Below are positions 10,585 to 21,423 of a stretch of 64,000 nt of DNA, one piece after another. The stretch covers positions 17,831,501-17,895,500 of the forward strand of contig NC_079881.1 of NCBI RefSeq assembly GCF_029227915.1, written 5' to 3'. The notes under the pieces were generated by a model that worked only from the letters and a program-made list of their open reading frames with translations, searched no databases and was not told where the DNA came from. The stretch is from Hydractinia symbiolongicarpus. Its lineage: Eukaryota; Cnidaria; Hydrozoa; Anthoathecata; Hydractiniidae. Position numbers and translations under genes: made by a program. Numbering within the stretch: position 1 is the stretch's first letter; the number at the start of each line of letters is the position of its first letter.

Positions 10585-11165
10585 CCCGAGATACTTTTAC
10601 ACATCTGGGATGACTTAACAGAACCGTCGGTTATTGCAAACAATAGCATTACTAATATTTTAACATCGACCACGTCATGCAATTCGTGTATCTTTTCATC
10701 TAGTAGGGATGAGAGGATGACTATTGTGCCACTTGCTACCTCAAGTAGCGTTGCAAACTCCTTTCACTTGTTTTTCCAACCCAAAGAGCTGACTGGCAAT
10801 GACATGTGGCTTTGTCCACAGTGTTCTTCCCTCCAGGATTAGTACGAGAGACGGTTTTTAGTCAGTGTTTGTTGACTCTCCAACTGAAAATATTTACCTG
10901 TGTTGAGGGAAGATCAATAAAAAACAAACAATTTGTTAATTGTATCTCTCACTTTGGCAATATATTATAGGTACGTTCACATCCTGCAGACAATGTATCT
11001 TTTACCAACAAATACAAACTAGTGGCAATTATAAATCATTCAGGCACACTAGCAATTAGGCATTTTTTAAAGATCGGAATGTAGATAAGTGGTTAAAGTG
11101 CGATGACAGGGCAGTAGTTAAGGTTAAGCCTTCGATATAAATGAATCAACAGTGTATGTGTTGTT
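10585..11165 (+). pseudogene. USP-LINE fragment B2: second half of the protease
   Basis: The nucleotide sequence is closely similar to copy C from 16650 onward (the two share GAGATACTTTTACACATCT and then long near-identical stretches). It encodes the Zn-binding CNSC...CPQC region (VANSFHLFFQPKELTGND) and the start of the His-box region. There are many frameshifts and stops, including a stop just after CPQCSSLQD. The His box is damaged: the AAGHYRAF segment of copy C is deleted. This is a 5'-truncated dead copy of the copy C subfamily. Confidence 0.8.
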
Positions 11166-11873
11166 CTTTCTCAAGCTGTGCTTTGCAAATGGGGGAAGAT
11201 TCCTTTTCCTGGCGGTTTTATTACCCGGGTTGTTATTTTCACAAGCAGCCTACCGTAATTCAGGAGTTTGCTCACTCTCCACTCTCTTACAAAGTAATTA
11301 AAAGAAGCTAAGCAAGGGGGTTTGACAATTTCTCTTGTCTTTGGCTGTGACGGCCCCACTTTTAACCCCAGTTAATTAGGGAGGCCAAGTTTGCTCACTT
11401 TGTCCACAGGGTTAACGATCTTGATGTATCCACAGTTATCGTTTTAAAAAGCTTTGCAAGGTGGTTTTAAATTTGTTCTTCAGGTCTTCGTGCCCACGCA
11501 TTTAACCCCAGTAACTTCAGGCTGGTCCTGACATAGGGCTGGTCTCAAGCATCAATCACCTGTGCATGGCTGGGTGTCGTAACGGATGTGGAAATCTACC
11601 GCCAGGTTTACAAGTCTGGGCGCATGGATGGTTGTCTTCTGTTCTTGATAGTTTTATATTTATATTTACTTGTATTTGTTTCTTTCTATGCTGGATAGCA
11701 CTTTGTAACTGTCAGTAGTTGTTTGCGATGTATTGTATATGTAGAGGGTCTTTACTTTAATTACCTTGATTCGGCAGTCTATCCTTGTAAAAAAGGATAT
11801 CTTGAACTGAATTAAGATTTTAGAGGGTGTAACCTCTACAATTCAAAAACAAAAGAGTCAGTAGGCTAGTTCC
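11166..11873 (+). repeat. 3' UTR and 3' end of USP-LINE fragment B2
   Basis: Aligns with 17274-17985 of copy C throughout. Shared parts are the AGCAAGGGGGTTTGACAAT block, GGTTAACGATC, CCCCAGTAACTTCAGGCTGG and the terminal hairpin TAGAGGGTGTAACCTCTA at about 11820-11838, followed by CAATTCAAAAACAAAAGAGT. The two copies diverge just after AGAGTCAGTAG, which marks the 3' terminus near 11873. There is no poly(A) tail. Confidence 0.8.
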
Positions 11874-12354
11874 ATCATTACAGCTTGTTAATTTGTTATC
11901 TCACAATCAATGTGAAAACTTTGCCTGTCACAGAATGACAGACGCACTTAGCTTATTATTATATAGACTTATTCGTTTAAGGATAGCTTCGTCATTATAA
12001 GTTTTATTTATTTTATGTGTGCCTATTAATTCTGTTCCAATTGCTTAATTGTTTTGTTTGTTGTCTTGTTGTGTTTTGTGCTATACAACTGTTTTACGCG
12101 TCCTGTCTAATGGTCAATGTATTTTTTCTAAGAGAATCCTTGTTAGAGGGAGGTTTTTGCTATTGTGCAGAATCTTCAGAGGGTTACAACCTCCATACTA
12201 ATTAACCAGAAGTTATATCACAACAGCCAGCTGTTTTGTCACTTCATCATCAATGTCTCATCAAAAAAGCTTTTTTTTGTAAAACAAAAAAATACAAAGT
12301 GACAGGCGCTACGAAAGATACATGTCTAACCTGAAACTTTTTGTCAGTGTTTGT
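11874..12354. other. Spacer with a second LINE 3'-end hairpin
   Basis: No gene. At about 12171-12190 the string AGAGGGTTACAACCTCC resembles the terminal hairpin of the neighbouring LINE 3' ends, so a very short or decayed 3' end may lie here. Confidence 0.4.
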
Positions 12355-12780
12355 CTTCTTGTCCGCAATGCTTTGCATATAGAGAGAGCACTCATTACGT
12401 TATGAAGCCTGTACTTCCATGGTTACGGGGGAAAAAAGTGAATCCGAGCGTTTCTTTATTACCCCAGCTGGTTCATTCGAACCAGTTACTGTCAGTAGCC
12501 AAAGGGTAAAGAGTTCAGCTCACTCTTCTCTGGTAACTTGTAACAAGCTTAGCAAGGGGGTTTGCTTTTAGCTTGTCTTTGGGTGTAACGACCCCAGTTC
12601 AGTAACGTGCCCAAGTTTACTAACTTGATCTTCAGGCTTGACAACCGTGCTGGCCATAGTCAAAATATCTACAGGCTGGTCCTGTTATATGTGTTCTATC
12701 TGTAACCAGTCCCGTTTATGTTGTTAGCTCCCTCGTTTGTCGTATTATTTGCCTTGACCGTTTTTTTTTGACAATTCTCT
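12355..12780 (+). repeat. USP-LINE 3' fragment of the A/D subfamily
   Basis: The first 50 bp match the protease Zn-finger coding segment of copy D (TGTCCGCAATGCTTTGCA, 25134-25151). The sequence then jumps to the 3' UTR of that subfamily: CTGTACTTCCA..., CGAACCAG..., GTAAAGAGTTCAGCTCACTC, AGCAAGGGGGTTTGC, and CCGTTTATGTTGTTAGCTC near 12715. An internal deletion removed the rest of the protease. It lies directly upstream of copy C, so two subfamilies abut here. Confidence 0.75.
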
Positions 12781-12916
12781 ATGGATACGATTTTGTTTTG
12801 ACTACTCCGGACCCTAATCTATGGTACGTGCCAATAGATAAATGGCTAATGGGTTAATTAGTCTCTAGCGAATCCTCACAGTCGTGGTGAAGCTGTAAAA
12901 ATTATAGCCTTGCCCT

Positions 12917-15750
12917 GTGCGCCAGGCAACGCAGGGTGGTCCCTTGTCCTGTGCATATTGTTTCACTGTAGTTCTGAATTTAAACAACCCAAAACCTCAA
13001 AGCTGCTACAGCGATAAGGATATTGATTTTGAGGTAAATAGATCAGCTAATTCTTGCCAGTCAGATCAAATTCCTCCCTTGAAAAGGTGCAGCGTCGTCC
13101 TTCAGGATATCTTCTCAAAACGGGGTGCTGAAAAGTTTCAGACAGCGAATACGTTTCCATATAAAAACCACACGAACCATCCCTGTCACATTGATGAGGA
13201 ATATCTTGAAGATTTGCGAATCAAAACACCAATAAAATGGGGTAAAATGATCGATCCTCTTTGGTCTACCTTGGACATAGCTGTTTCTAACAGACTAAGT
13301 AGTTGTCTAAACCTATGCGAATCATTATCAGCTAAGGTGAAACTTATCGAAGACACTATATATGAGGAAGGTTCTAAAACATTTGGCCATCCAGAAACTA
13401 AAAAGTTTAAAAATCTTTCTGGGAAAAATAGGAGGACTTTGTGGTCCATTAAACTAATACAGTTAAAAAACTGTCTTGTGGTGCAGGTAATGACTGTGTC
13501 CGACCCTGTCCAGAAGTCAGATCTACAGGGGCTGCTAGCAGAAACGCAAGAAAAAATTATGGTGATACGTTGTGCAGAGAGACGGTTAAGGAAAAAGATA
13601 AGGTTCAGAAAGGCGCAGTTTGCGTTCAGGGCAAACCCGTTTGCAGCTGGTAAGGCTTTGCTTGATCCAAAATGCAAAACCACACTGTGTGTTAACCAAC
13701 AGACCTTAGACAAACATAAATCTTTGGCTGTTCAGGATAAGTTCTATAACGTTCCATTGACGAATCTAGACGGTCTTCCTGCTGCCCCATCAATTCCGAA
13801 AGCTTTTAACTCGTCTTCTCTTAAATACAAAGATTTTTTAGCTCTTCTAGCAAGCAGGAGAAACGCTTCATTTCCTGGTGTTAATGCAATTCCTTACCAA
13901 GTTTATAAAAAGTGTCCTAAGATTAATACCCTCTTGTTTAATGTTTTTAAATGTTGTGTCACAAATTGTGTCGTACCTGTTCAATGGCGTATTGCTCGTG
14001 AAATTTATATACCTAAATGGAAAACTTCTATGGAGTCAAACATAAAGACTTCCGACCTATAGCAATTTCAAATGTCGAAGGTAAACTTCTCTTCAGCCTT
14101 GTATCAAGTCGGTTGGAAGCTCATATCATAACAAACAACAAGTTTATAAATACATCTGGCCAAAAAGGTTGTATGGAAAAGGTTCCGGGCTGCTGGGAAC
14201 ATATTTCAATGGTTTGGTCAGCACTCAAAGATGCCCGTTCATCAAAGTCAGATCTAGCAACTATTTGGCTAGATGTCGCAAATGCATATCCCTTAATTCC
14301 TCACCGTCTTATCTTCTTTGCTCTTCAGCGGTGCAGTGTTCCACCACCTTGGATTGCTTTTATTAAAAACTACTACATTGGTATCTACAGTAAATCATTT
14401 TCTGAATATGCACCAAGTTCTTGGCATAAAGATATGCGAGGCATATTTGCTGGTTGTACGCTATCCATTGTCCTCTTTTTAGCTGGCATCAATATTATTC
14501 TTGAATATACCTTATTGGCTTCTGTTCCAGGATTTATCACATCAAGCGAGGTGGCACTTCCTTTAATGAGAGCTTTCATGGACGACATTAACCTTATGTC
14601 TTCATCTGTTTCGGGTACTCAAAAGCTATTAGACAGATGTGCTACCGCATTCAAATAAGCTGGTATGGACTTCCGAACCCAGAAGTCGCGAAGTATTGTT
14701 ATTATAAAAGGCAAGTCTCTGAATTCTGCACATTTCACCGTCCAAAAGCCTGCAAACCCTACAGACTTTTCTTCCTATATACCATCTATCCACTCCATGC
14801 CAGTACGCTTTTTAGGTCGCGACATAGATGGTTCTATTTCTGATAGGAAAGCTATTGGCTAGCTTCAGGAGAATTTATCTGTAGGCCTTTCAACTATAGA
14901 AAAGTTGTGGATTTTACAACACTTTCTAATCCCGCGTATCCAATGGTCATTGCTGATTTATGAAGTCTCAATGTCGTGCGCCAGTACTCTTGAGCAAAAG
15001 GTATCATCTTTTATAAGAAAGTGGCTTCACCGGCATCATTCCACCACCAATTTGTGTTTATATGCGTCATGTACACCCTGTCCGTTACCGATAAAAAGCC
15101 TAACTTCCATACTAAAATCATCTAAAATTAGTGGACACTTGCTCCTAAGGGATTCGAAGGACCCATTGGTTTCAGCAGGCTTGCCAATATTAAAGGCGGG
15201 TAAATGGAGTGTATTGGGCACAGTTAGGACGGCTGAAGCTGAAATAAAGGTTAGATCCATAATAGGTTCACCTCAACATGGTAAAAGTGGCCTAGGTATG
15301 CATCACAACCCTAAAGTACCCACAGTCAAGGGATGTTACCCTTACAGAAGATTGGTAACAGAAACTGCTAGAGACATCGATGCAGAAGACCGTATAAGTA
15401 AGGCTATGCAGTTACAAGTGCAAGGGTACTGGACCAGATGGGAGAATTACATTAAAAACGATCTCTCCTGGAAATCTTTGCTGGGCATGGCCCCAAACTT
15501 GCTTGCATTTTGTTTAGGCTCTACCTACGATGTTCTCCCATCACCAAGCAATTTCAAGAGGTGGCGTTTGTGCACTGAAACCTCCTGTTTCTTATGCGGT
15601 AAGCAAGTGTGCACCACAGCCCACATCTTAGGTGGCTGCAAAACTGCTCTTACACAGGGTCGGTTTACATTTTGCCACGATTCTATTTTGCGTCTACTTT
15701 TAGAGCTTCTTACTGTACTACTTCTATCTCTTCCCCGGCAAAGCAACTAA
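12917..15750 (+). pseudogene. Reverse transcriptase and zinc-finger region of USP-LINE copy C (frameshifted)
   Basis: This region would copy the element RNA into DNA at the nicked target. Piece 1 (12917-14062) holds a basic N-terminal half and the RT fingers (FPGVNAIPYQVYKKCP). Piece 2 (14017-14658) holds motif 2a-like DFRPIAISNVEGKL, motif A WLDVANAYPLIPH (Asp codon 14272), motif B-like GIFAGCTLSIVLF and motif C AFMDDINLMSS (Asp pair 14581-14586). Piece 3 (14665-15750) continues with VRFLGRDIDG and LWILQHFLIPRIQW, and ends in a CCHC finger, C-x2-C-x7-H-x4-C, at CFLCGKQVCTTAHILGGC. The catalytic aspartates are intact, but the frame changes twice and a stop lies near 14862. The listed first codon is a GTG and no good ATG is visible, so the true N-terminus is unknown or lost. 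Confidence 0.8.
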
Positions 15751-15835
15751 ACAAAATCTATTTTGTTAGAGCAGGTGCTCGTCCCCCTAGTAAAAAGTCT
15801 AAGCCCTAGGTCTCGTACATCTTACCTCCGATTGG

Positions 15836-17273
15836 TTGCTTCTTTCTAACTTAAAAGGTGGATTCGTTTTCCCTGGTCATATCGCAATAACTTCGCTTAG
15901 ACCAGATCTTGTCATGTACTCTAACAACAGTAAACGTGTAATTTTCATAGAGCTTACCTGTCCAAGTGAGGAAAATATGGAAATCTGGCATTCAAAGAAG
16001 CTTTTGAAGTATTCACCCTTAGTTGAAATTATTAAACAGAACGGATGGAATGTAGATATTTTCGCAATTGAAGTAGGTGCTCGAGGTTATTGCTCCCGAT
16101 CAGTGTCACTGTGTTTAAAAAGATTAGGTTTGAACAACAACAAAACTTTCCGAGCTGCGCGTAACCTTGCTGATGTATGTATGAAATCCTCTTTTTGTAT
16201 TTGGATTGCAAGAAATTCAAGTGAATGGAATCAAGATGGACTTATCTCCATATCCTCCACACCAACGGGGCCTGATTCTCAAATGCCAAAAACAAAAACC
16301 TTGCCACAGAAACAAAACCAAACTTACTGTAAGAACAACCCGTCTGAAAAGCCTTTCCCTGATTTGCCTACCCACAAGACTGCTTCAATAAATTTACATG
16401 CTGGGCTTATAAATAAAGGTAATACGTGCTACGCCAATTCTATTTTGCAAGCTTTAACTGTAACTCCTACACTTTGGTCACAATGTGCATCTGAGTCCTC
16501 TTATGTTTCTCCTCTCTCCAAGTCATTTTCACTGAACTTATCTCTGCTGTATAAATCACGCTCTGCTATAGACCCGTCCAACTTTCTCAGAGCTTTGCAG
16601 TGTAAGATCTCAAGCATTAGGGGCGCTCCATTTAATATTAACACTCAACAGGACGTTCCAGAGATACTTTTACACATCTTGGATGTATTAACAGGACCGT
16701 CGGTTATTGCAAACAATAGCATTACTAATATTTTAACGACGACCATGTCATGCAATTCGTGTCTCTTTTCATCTAATAGCAAGGAGAGGATGACTATTGT
16801 GCCACTTTGGTACCTTAAGTAGCGGTGCAAACTCCTTTCACTTGTTTTTCCAACCCGAAGAGCTGACTGGCAATGACATGTGGCTTTGTCCACAGTGCTC
16901 TTCCCTCCAGGATAGTACAAGAGAGACAGCTTTTAGTCAGTGTGGAGATTTGTTGATTCTCCAACTAAAAAGATTTACCTGTGTCGAGGGAAGATCAGTA
17001 AAAAACAACCAATTTGTTAATTGTATCTCTCACTCTGGCAACATATCGGAGGTACCTTCACATCCTGCAGATGATGTATCTTTTACCAACAAATACAAAC
17101 TAGTGGCAACTATAAATCATTCAGGCATACTAGCAGCAGGTCATTATCGGGCATTTATTAAAGATCGGAATGTAGACGAGTGGTTGAAATGCGATGACAG
17201 GGCAGTAGTTAGGGTTAAGCCGTCTGATATAAATAACTCAAGAGTGTATGTGTTGTTCTTTCTTAAGTTGTGA
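15836..17273 (+). pseudogene. REL endonuclease plus ubiquitin-specific protease of USP-LINE copy C
   Basis: Piece 1 (15836-16822) starts with the REL endonuclease, a PD-(D/E)XK-like nuclease that nicks the target. It shows RPDLVMYSNNSKRVIFIELT, then the conserved IEVGARGYCSR. After a Lys/Pro-rich linker comes the USP Cys box GLINKGNTCYANSILQAL (Cys codon 16427-16429) and NINTQQDVPEILLHILD (QQDxxE motif). A single extra base near 16815 shifts to piece 2 (16797-17273): LFFQPEELTGND, the CPQC zinc pair, LLILQLKRF, and the His box YKLVATINHSGILAAGHYRA (His codon 17142-17144) with WLKCDDRAV. All the USP landmarks are therefore present in order over about 290 residues. In cells such proteases remove ubiquitin from proteins; what it does for a retrotransposon is unknown. 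Confidence 0.85.
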
Positions 17274-17985
17274 AATCGCAAATTTTGCTTTGCAAAAGGG
17301 GTAGGATTTCTTTTCCTAGTGGTTTTATTACCCCGGCTGTTATTTTCACCTACCGTAATTCAGGAGTTTGCTCACTCTCCACTCTCTTACAAAGTAATTA
17401 AAAGAAGGTAAGCAAGGGGGTTTGACAATCTGTCTTGTCTTTGGGTGTGACGGCCCCACTTTTAGCCCCAGTCCATTAGGGAGGCCAAGTTTGCTCACTT
17501 TGTCTACAGGGTTAACGATCCTGATGTACCCACAGTTATTGTTATAAGAAGCTTTGCAAGGGTGGTTGAAATTTCTTTTTCGGGTATTCGTGGATTTACG
17601 CCCACGCATTTTACCCCAGTAACTTCAGGCTGGTCCTGACATCGGGTTGGTCCCAAGCGTCAATCACCTGTGTAAGGCTGAGTGTTGGGATTCCGTAACA
17701 CATGTGGAAAGCTACGGCCAGGTTCACAAGTCCTGGCGCAAGGGTGGTTATCTGCTCTTTTTTATAGTTTCTAATTTATAGTTTTACATTTATTTGTTTC
17801 TTTCTATGTCGTATAATAATTTGTAACTGTCAGTAGGTGTTTGTGATGTAATGTTTATAAGGGGTCTTTAGTTCAATTACCTTAATTCTGCAGACTATCC
17901 TTGTAAAAACGGAGATCTTGCACTGACTATAAATCTCTAGAGGGTGTAACCTCTACAATTCAAAAACAAAAGAGTCAGTAGACTA
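17274..17985 (+). repeat. 3' UTR of USP-LINE copy C with terminal hairpin
   Basis: Homologous along its length to 11166-11873. It contains the AGCAAGGGGGTTTGAC block near 17411, CCCCAGTAACTTCAGGCTGG near 17615 and the hairpin TAGAGGGTGTAACCTCTA at about 17938-17956. The shared sequence ends shortly after AGAGTCAGTAG. Structured 3' ends of this kind are what LINE reverse transcriptases bind to begin target-primed synthesis. That role is inferred. Confidence 0.75.
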
Positions 17986-18887
17986 CTTTTCTATAAATGT
18001 TTTCTAAAGGAATTAGTTATAGGCCTTGTAGTAAAATATAAGGTACCCTGAAAATAAAAGGTACCCCCGTGGGTTCCGATGTATTACTTTTATTACAAGG
18101 TATTTCTCCGTAGATTCATTTCTACGGCGACCGATCACAAAAAGAACCTTCTGGGCGCAACGCGCATTGCCTTGCAAGAACTGTGGGCTTACCTAATTAA
18201 ATTTCGCCAAAGATATGGATATTATCGACGTCAAATAATGTTATCACGTTTTCATGCAGTCATACGCCCAAACCTAAAGGGGGGGGACCTTTTAGGGGGG
18301 GGGGGGGGGATTTTAGCCATTTCCAACTAAAATATGTGGTCCCTCCTATGGCGTTTCCCATTAACTAAGCGCCCCCATTACGAAAAGGGGTACTTTCATT
18401 TCAAGCATCTCTACCTGAAATATTTGGTACCTACTGCCACGTTTTTTTGGAATTATTTGCCCATAATCAATGGGGGATCTTATATTTTAGGCATTTACAC
18501 ATAAAATACATGGCGTTTCCTGGTAACTAAGTGGTATTGTCGCTAGAAACAAATTCTACAATTGAATATGTCTATAATTGGAATCTTAAGTTTTTTACAA
18601 ATGGTTGCTTTCAAATTTAAATCTACGCCTCTTCTTTTGAAAACTTTCATCTGGTGTTTAGAAATAAAACAATCAATGGATTTGATATTGTATGTTAAAT
18701 CACGTCTCCAAGCATTTTTTGTCCATGTACATTTGATTTCTTTCTTTTTCCATTGGGTGCCTTTTCTCCTCTAATTAGGCGCAACTTCGTGGCCATTAAG
18801 CACACATCAGTGTTTGCGAAGTTGCTACCACACCCTGCACATTTTCGCATATCATTATTCGTTGGTTTAATAATGAATTTTCCTTCC
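17986..18887. other. Gene-free stretch with a long G run
   Basis: No supported gene. At 18280-18310 there is GGGGGGGA, a short spacer and then an uninterrupted run of about 15 G. This is flanked by repeated AGGTACC and GGGGG strings (18040-18480) and looks like a decayed low-copy repeat. Confidence 0.4.
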
Positions 18888-21423
18888 TTAACGTCTGTAA
18901 CGTGACAGAAGTATACTTACTTTTAAGCAAAATATGCCACACAAGACGCTATCCTGTTGTCGTGCATTTGGCACAATTTCAACACGAAAGGTTTCGGCAA
19001 CTCCATAATTAGCAGAAAGATAAGAACTAAAAGGTATGGAATATAGAATAATAACACGGTTTTTAGGAAAAATAATCCCTTGTCTATTTACTTCCATTGT
19101 TGTTTACCTTCACAAGTTTTTTAGACAACTCTCCCAGTGGGTTAAAATATATTATGGTTGCAGCAGATGGAATGACAACCTGGATGTTAAAAGTATGTTG
19201 AAAGACAAATTAATAGATTGTACAAAGAAAACGCTAATAATTTTTGCTTTTCGACATCGTAAAGTAGCGATGGGAACGAGGCGAGTGGTACTTAGGGTGA
19301 AAAACAAGAAATGTTTTATGCAGTAACTTTTTGCAAAAAGGACCAAGAACTAAGAAAATCTAATATATGAAAATAGTAAATTGAAAAACAGTCTCGATAT
19401 TGCCTGTATTTACTTGTTACGATGCGTCAGCATCATTTTTGATGCTGACGCGTCGAACATCCGGGCCATTTCTCCTGGGGTAAAAAGACTCTACGAAGAA
19501 ATTCTTTTTATCAATTCGGATGGAAAACTTGCAAGTCGAAACAATGGTATTCAAATTCGCTACCTTATTATTACTTTCCCGGGTAAGTATCTGCAAGTAT
19601 GTGTAAATGATTTCGTCATTTACACGGGTGTGCAGAGCGTCCTTTAGCAAAACGTCGGTCAGTGGCACGCTTCCAACTTCTGAAAATCGGCTAACGATAA
19701 TTTTTTTGCTCTCAATGGACGACTTTAATGCAAGCATTTTTAAACATAGCTCCAATAAAAAGCACTGTGTAATATCAACACACTTATTAAATAAGTGATT
19801 ATAAACAACATTTTCATATAGAAATACGGTGAATCAGTAAGTTTCTTTCTTTTTTTTGAAGGAAACCAAGAAAACTTTTGCAGTCGTAAAACTCGTCCCG
19901 AGCATAATCTGGATATCATAAAAGGCAAAGGTTTGCAAATTCAAATTGGCTTCTTTAGTTTAAGGACGACTTATAAATCTAAAGGTGCACGCTTAACGTC
20001 AATGCCCTCGGTGCTTTAAACGTTAAAAATAGAAGGTCCAACGCTTGTTTATATGTAAAGTATGTAGACGACACACTGTGAAAAATCTTTGTAGTATCTA
20101 CACATGAAAGGTTTTTTCCTTAGTGTAAACTTTTCGATTTCTGAGTCATTACAGGTTTTCTGGATCTGTAGGAAATGCCTTGTTATGATTGACTTAAATA
20201 AATATGATTTTATAGGAGAGTTTGATTGTACAATACATGGGGAAATTATAAGTAATGTACGCTTTCGTTCATAGGCTGTTCCTCCACTAAAACACACTCC
20301 CTTTGTGCTTTGTGTTTACGCCGCAGCTGAAACCATAAATTACTTTTGGTAATGGTATCCATTTCAATCGAACGTAATTCCATTGTAAAAATGTCAATAT
20401 CAGTAAATCTTTCTGTGCAGCAGATAAAACACTAGTATCCACAAAATCATCCTTTTTTTGAAAAATTTTATTTATACATTATCTCTCGTCAATGTTATTA
20501 GCGACAATAACTGCTGGTTCATTTACCTCAGTTACTGATGTCTTAAAAAAGTCACAAGGTTTGAAATCGTTCCCTTTAAGAGTCACTGATAACTGTAAGG
20601 CTTGTCCAAGATCATGTAAGTCCTGGCTAAGTTTTCTCATTTTTCAGTATTAGTTTCGTGTGCGAATAGAGGTGTACCACAAAACTTGCGCTTCCCAGAA
20701 ACAATAGGTGTCTTTCTTGAACAGTTTTTGTCTTTCTCAGCATCAGCTTTCTTAAAAATTAAATTTGAAAGCAGTATTGCTTCATTATTAGCTTTCTCAC
20801 CAGGTACATGCCATTGCTGTAAAATATCTGTGCAAGTCTTATCATAAGGTACACTTTTCACTGCTAATTCTTTATAGTCAATTAATTGATACAAGCTGCA
20901 ATTAATTGATACAAGCTGTTGCAAACATGTAGCCGCAGCTACATGTTTGCAACACCCTTCTGCTCCGGATTTGCATGTACATTTTGCGTAAAAGATTTCT
21001 CAATTAACTTGGCTTAAATGTGCATAAACAGTATAAAGGTTTCGTTTCATAGAAGCAGCTACACAACATTTCATAAGAAACATGTTACGTTCACCCACAA
21101 CGTTATCTTTCACAAAAACTTTTTTAGTTCTCCTTGAAAAATTGGTAGCCAAGAAATTTATGTTTTGTTGCACCCCTTGCTCGATTATCAACAGATATTG
21201 TTTCATCAACAAGATATTTATAAAAGTGTGCTTAGAGATGGCTGGTAAATTTGTCAAATCTTTTGACCAATTTTTTACATTTTCGTGTAAAGAAGATTCC
21301 TGATCTACATACAGGTCCTCGTTTGTTATTTCTCGAAAAACAGGTCTTGGAACCTTGAAAAAGGCTAGAATCAATTTCCATGTTTGAATCATTTAAAAAA
21401 ATTGCAATATCGTCGTTTTCCAT
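18888..21423 (-). pseudogene. Decayed SWIM zinc-finger protein gene, possibly with an Ulp1-like tail
   Basis: On the minus strand, a start region (21423-21232, MENDDIAIF) is followed by DLTNLPAISKHTFINILLMK and NMFLMKCCVAASMKRN. A SWIM zinc finger (AKCTCKSGAEGCCKHVAAA, C-x-C-x7-C-x-H) lies at about 20985-20930. Then come DYKELAVKSVPYDKTCTDIL and WHVPGEK (20924-20637), and LKGNDFKPCDFFKTSVTEVN (to about 20520). This wording resembles the cnidarian SWIM proteins that usually continue into a YqaJ-type nuclease; the nuclease itself is not convincingly present. Further down, 19097-18888 encodes QQDSVLCGIFC, which resembles the Gln...Cys-Gly centre of Ulp1/C48 peptidases, but in other frames. Several stops and frameshifts are visible. 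It is a pseudogene, perhaps of a transposon-linked gene. Confidence 0.6.

Larger units (their letters stand above)
12917..17985 (+). mobile_element. USP-LINE copy C: non-LTR retrotransposon encoding RT, REL endonuclease and ubiquitin-specific protease
   Basis: The most complete copy of the window's signature element. In one direction, and apart from frameshifts in one polyprotein, it encodes an N-terminal region, the RT (12917-14870), a thumb/connector and CCHC zinc finger (14905-15750), an REL endonuclease (15836-16230), a linker of about 60 residues, and a complete ubiquitin-specific protease (16402-17273). A 3' UTR follows, ending in a short hairpin near 17938. The frame is broken near 14030, 14655, 14862, 15740 and 16815, so this copy is probably dead. 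RT and REL wording resembles the REL-type (R2-like) LINEs common in cnidarians. Attachment of a USP is the unusual part. Confidence 0.85.

Noticed and set aside
13186-13713. Minus-strand 175-codon ORF
   Set aside because: It lies antisense to the RT region of copy C and has no family motif.
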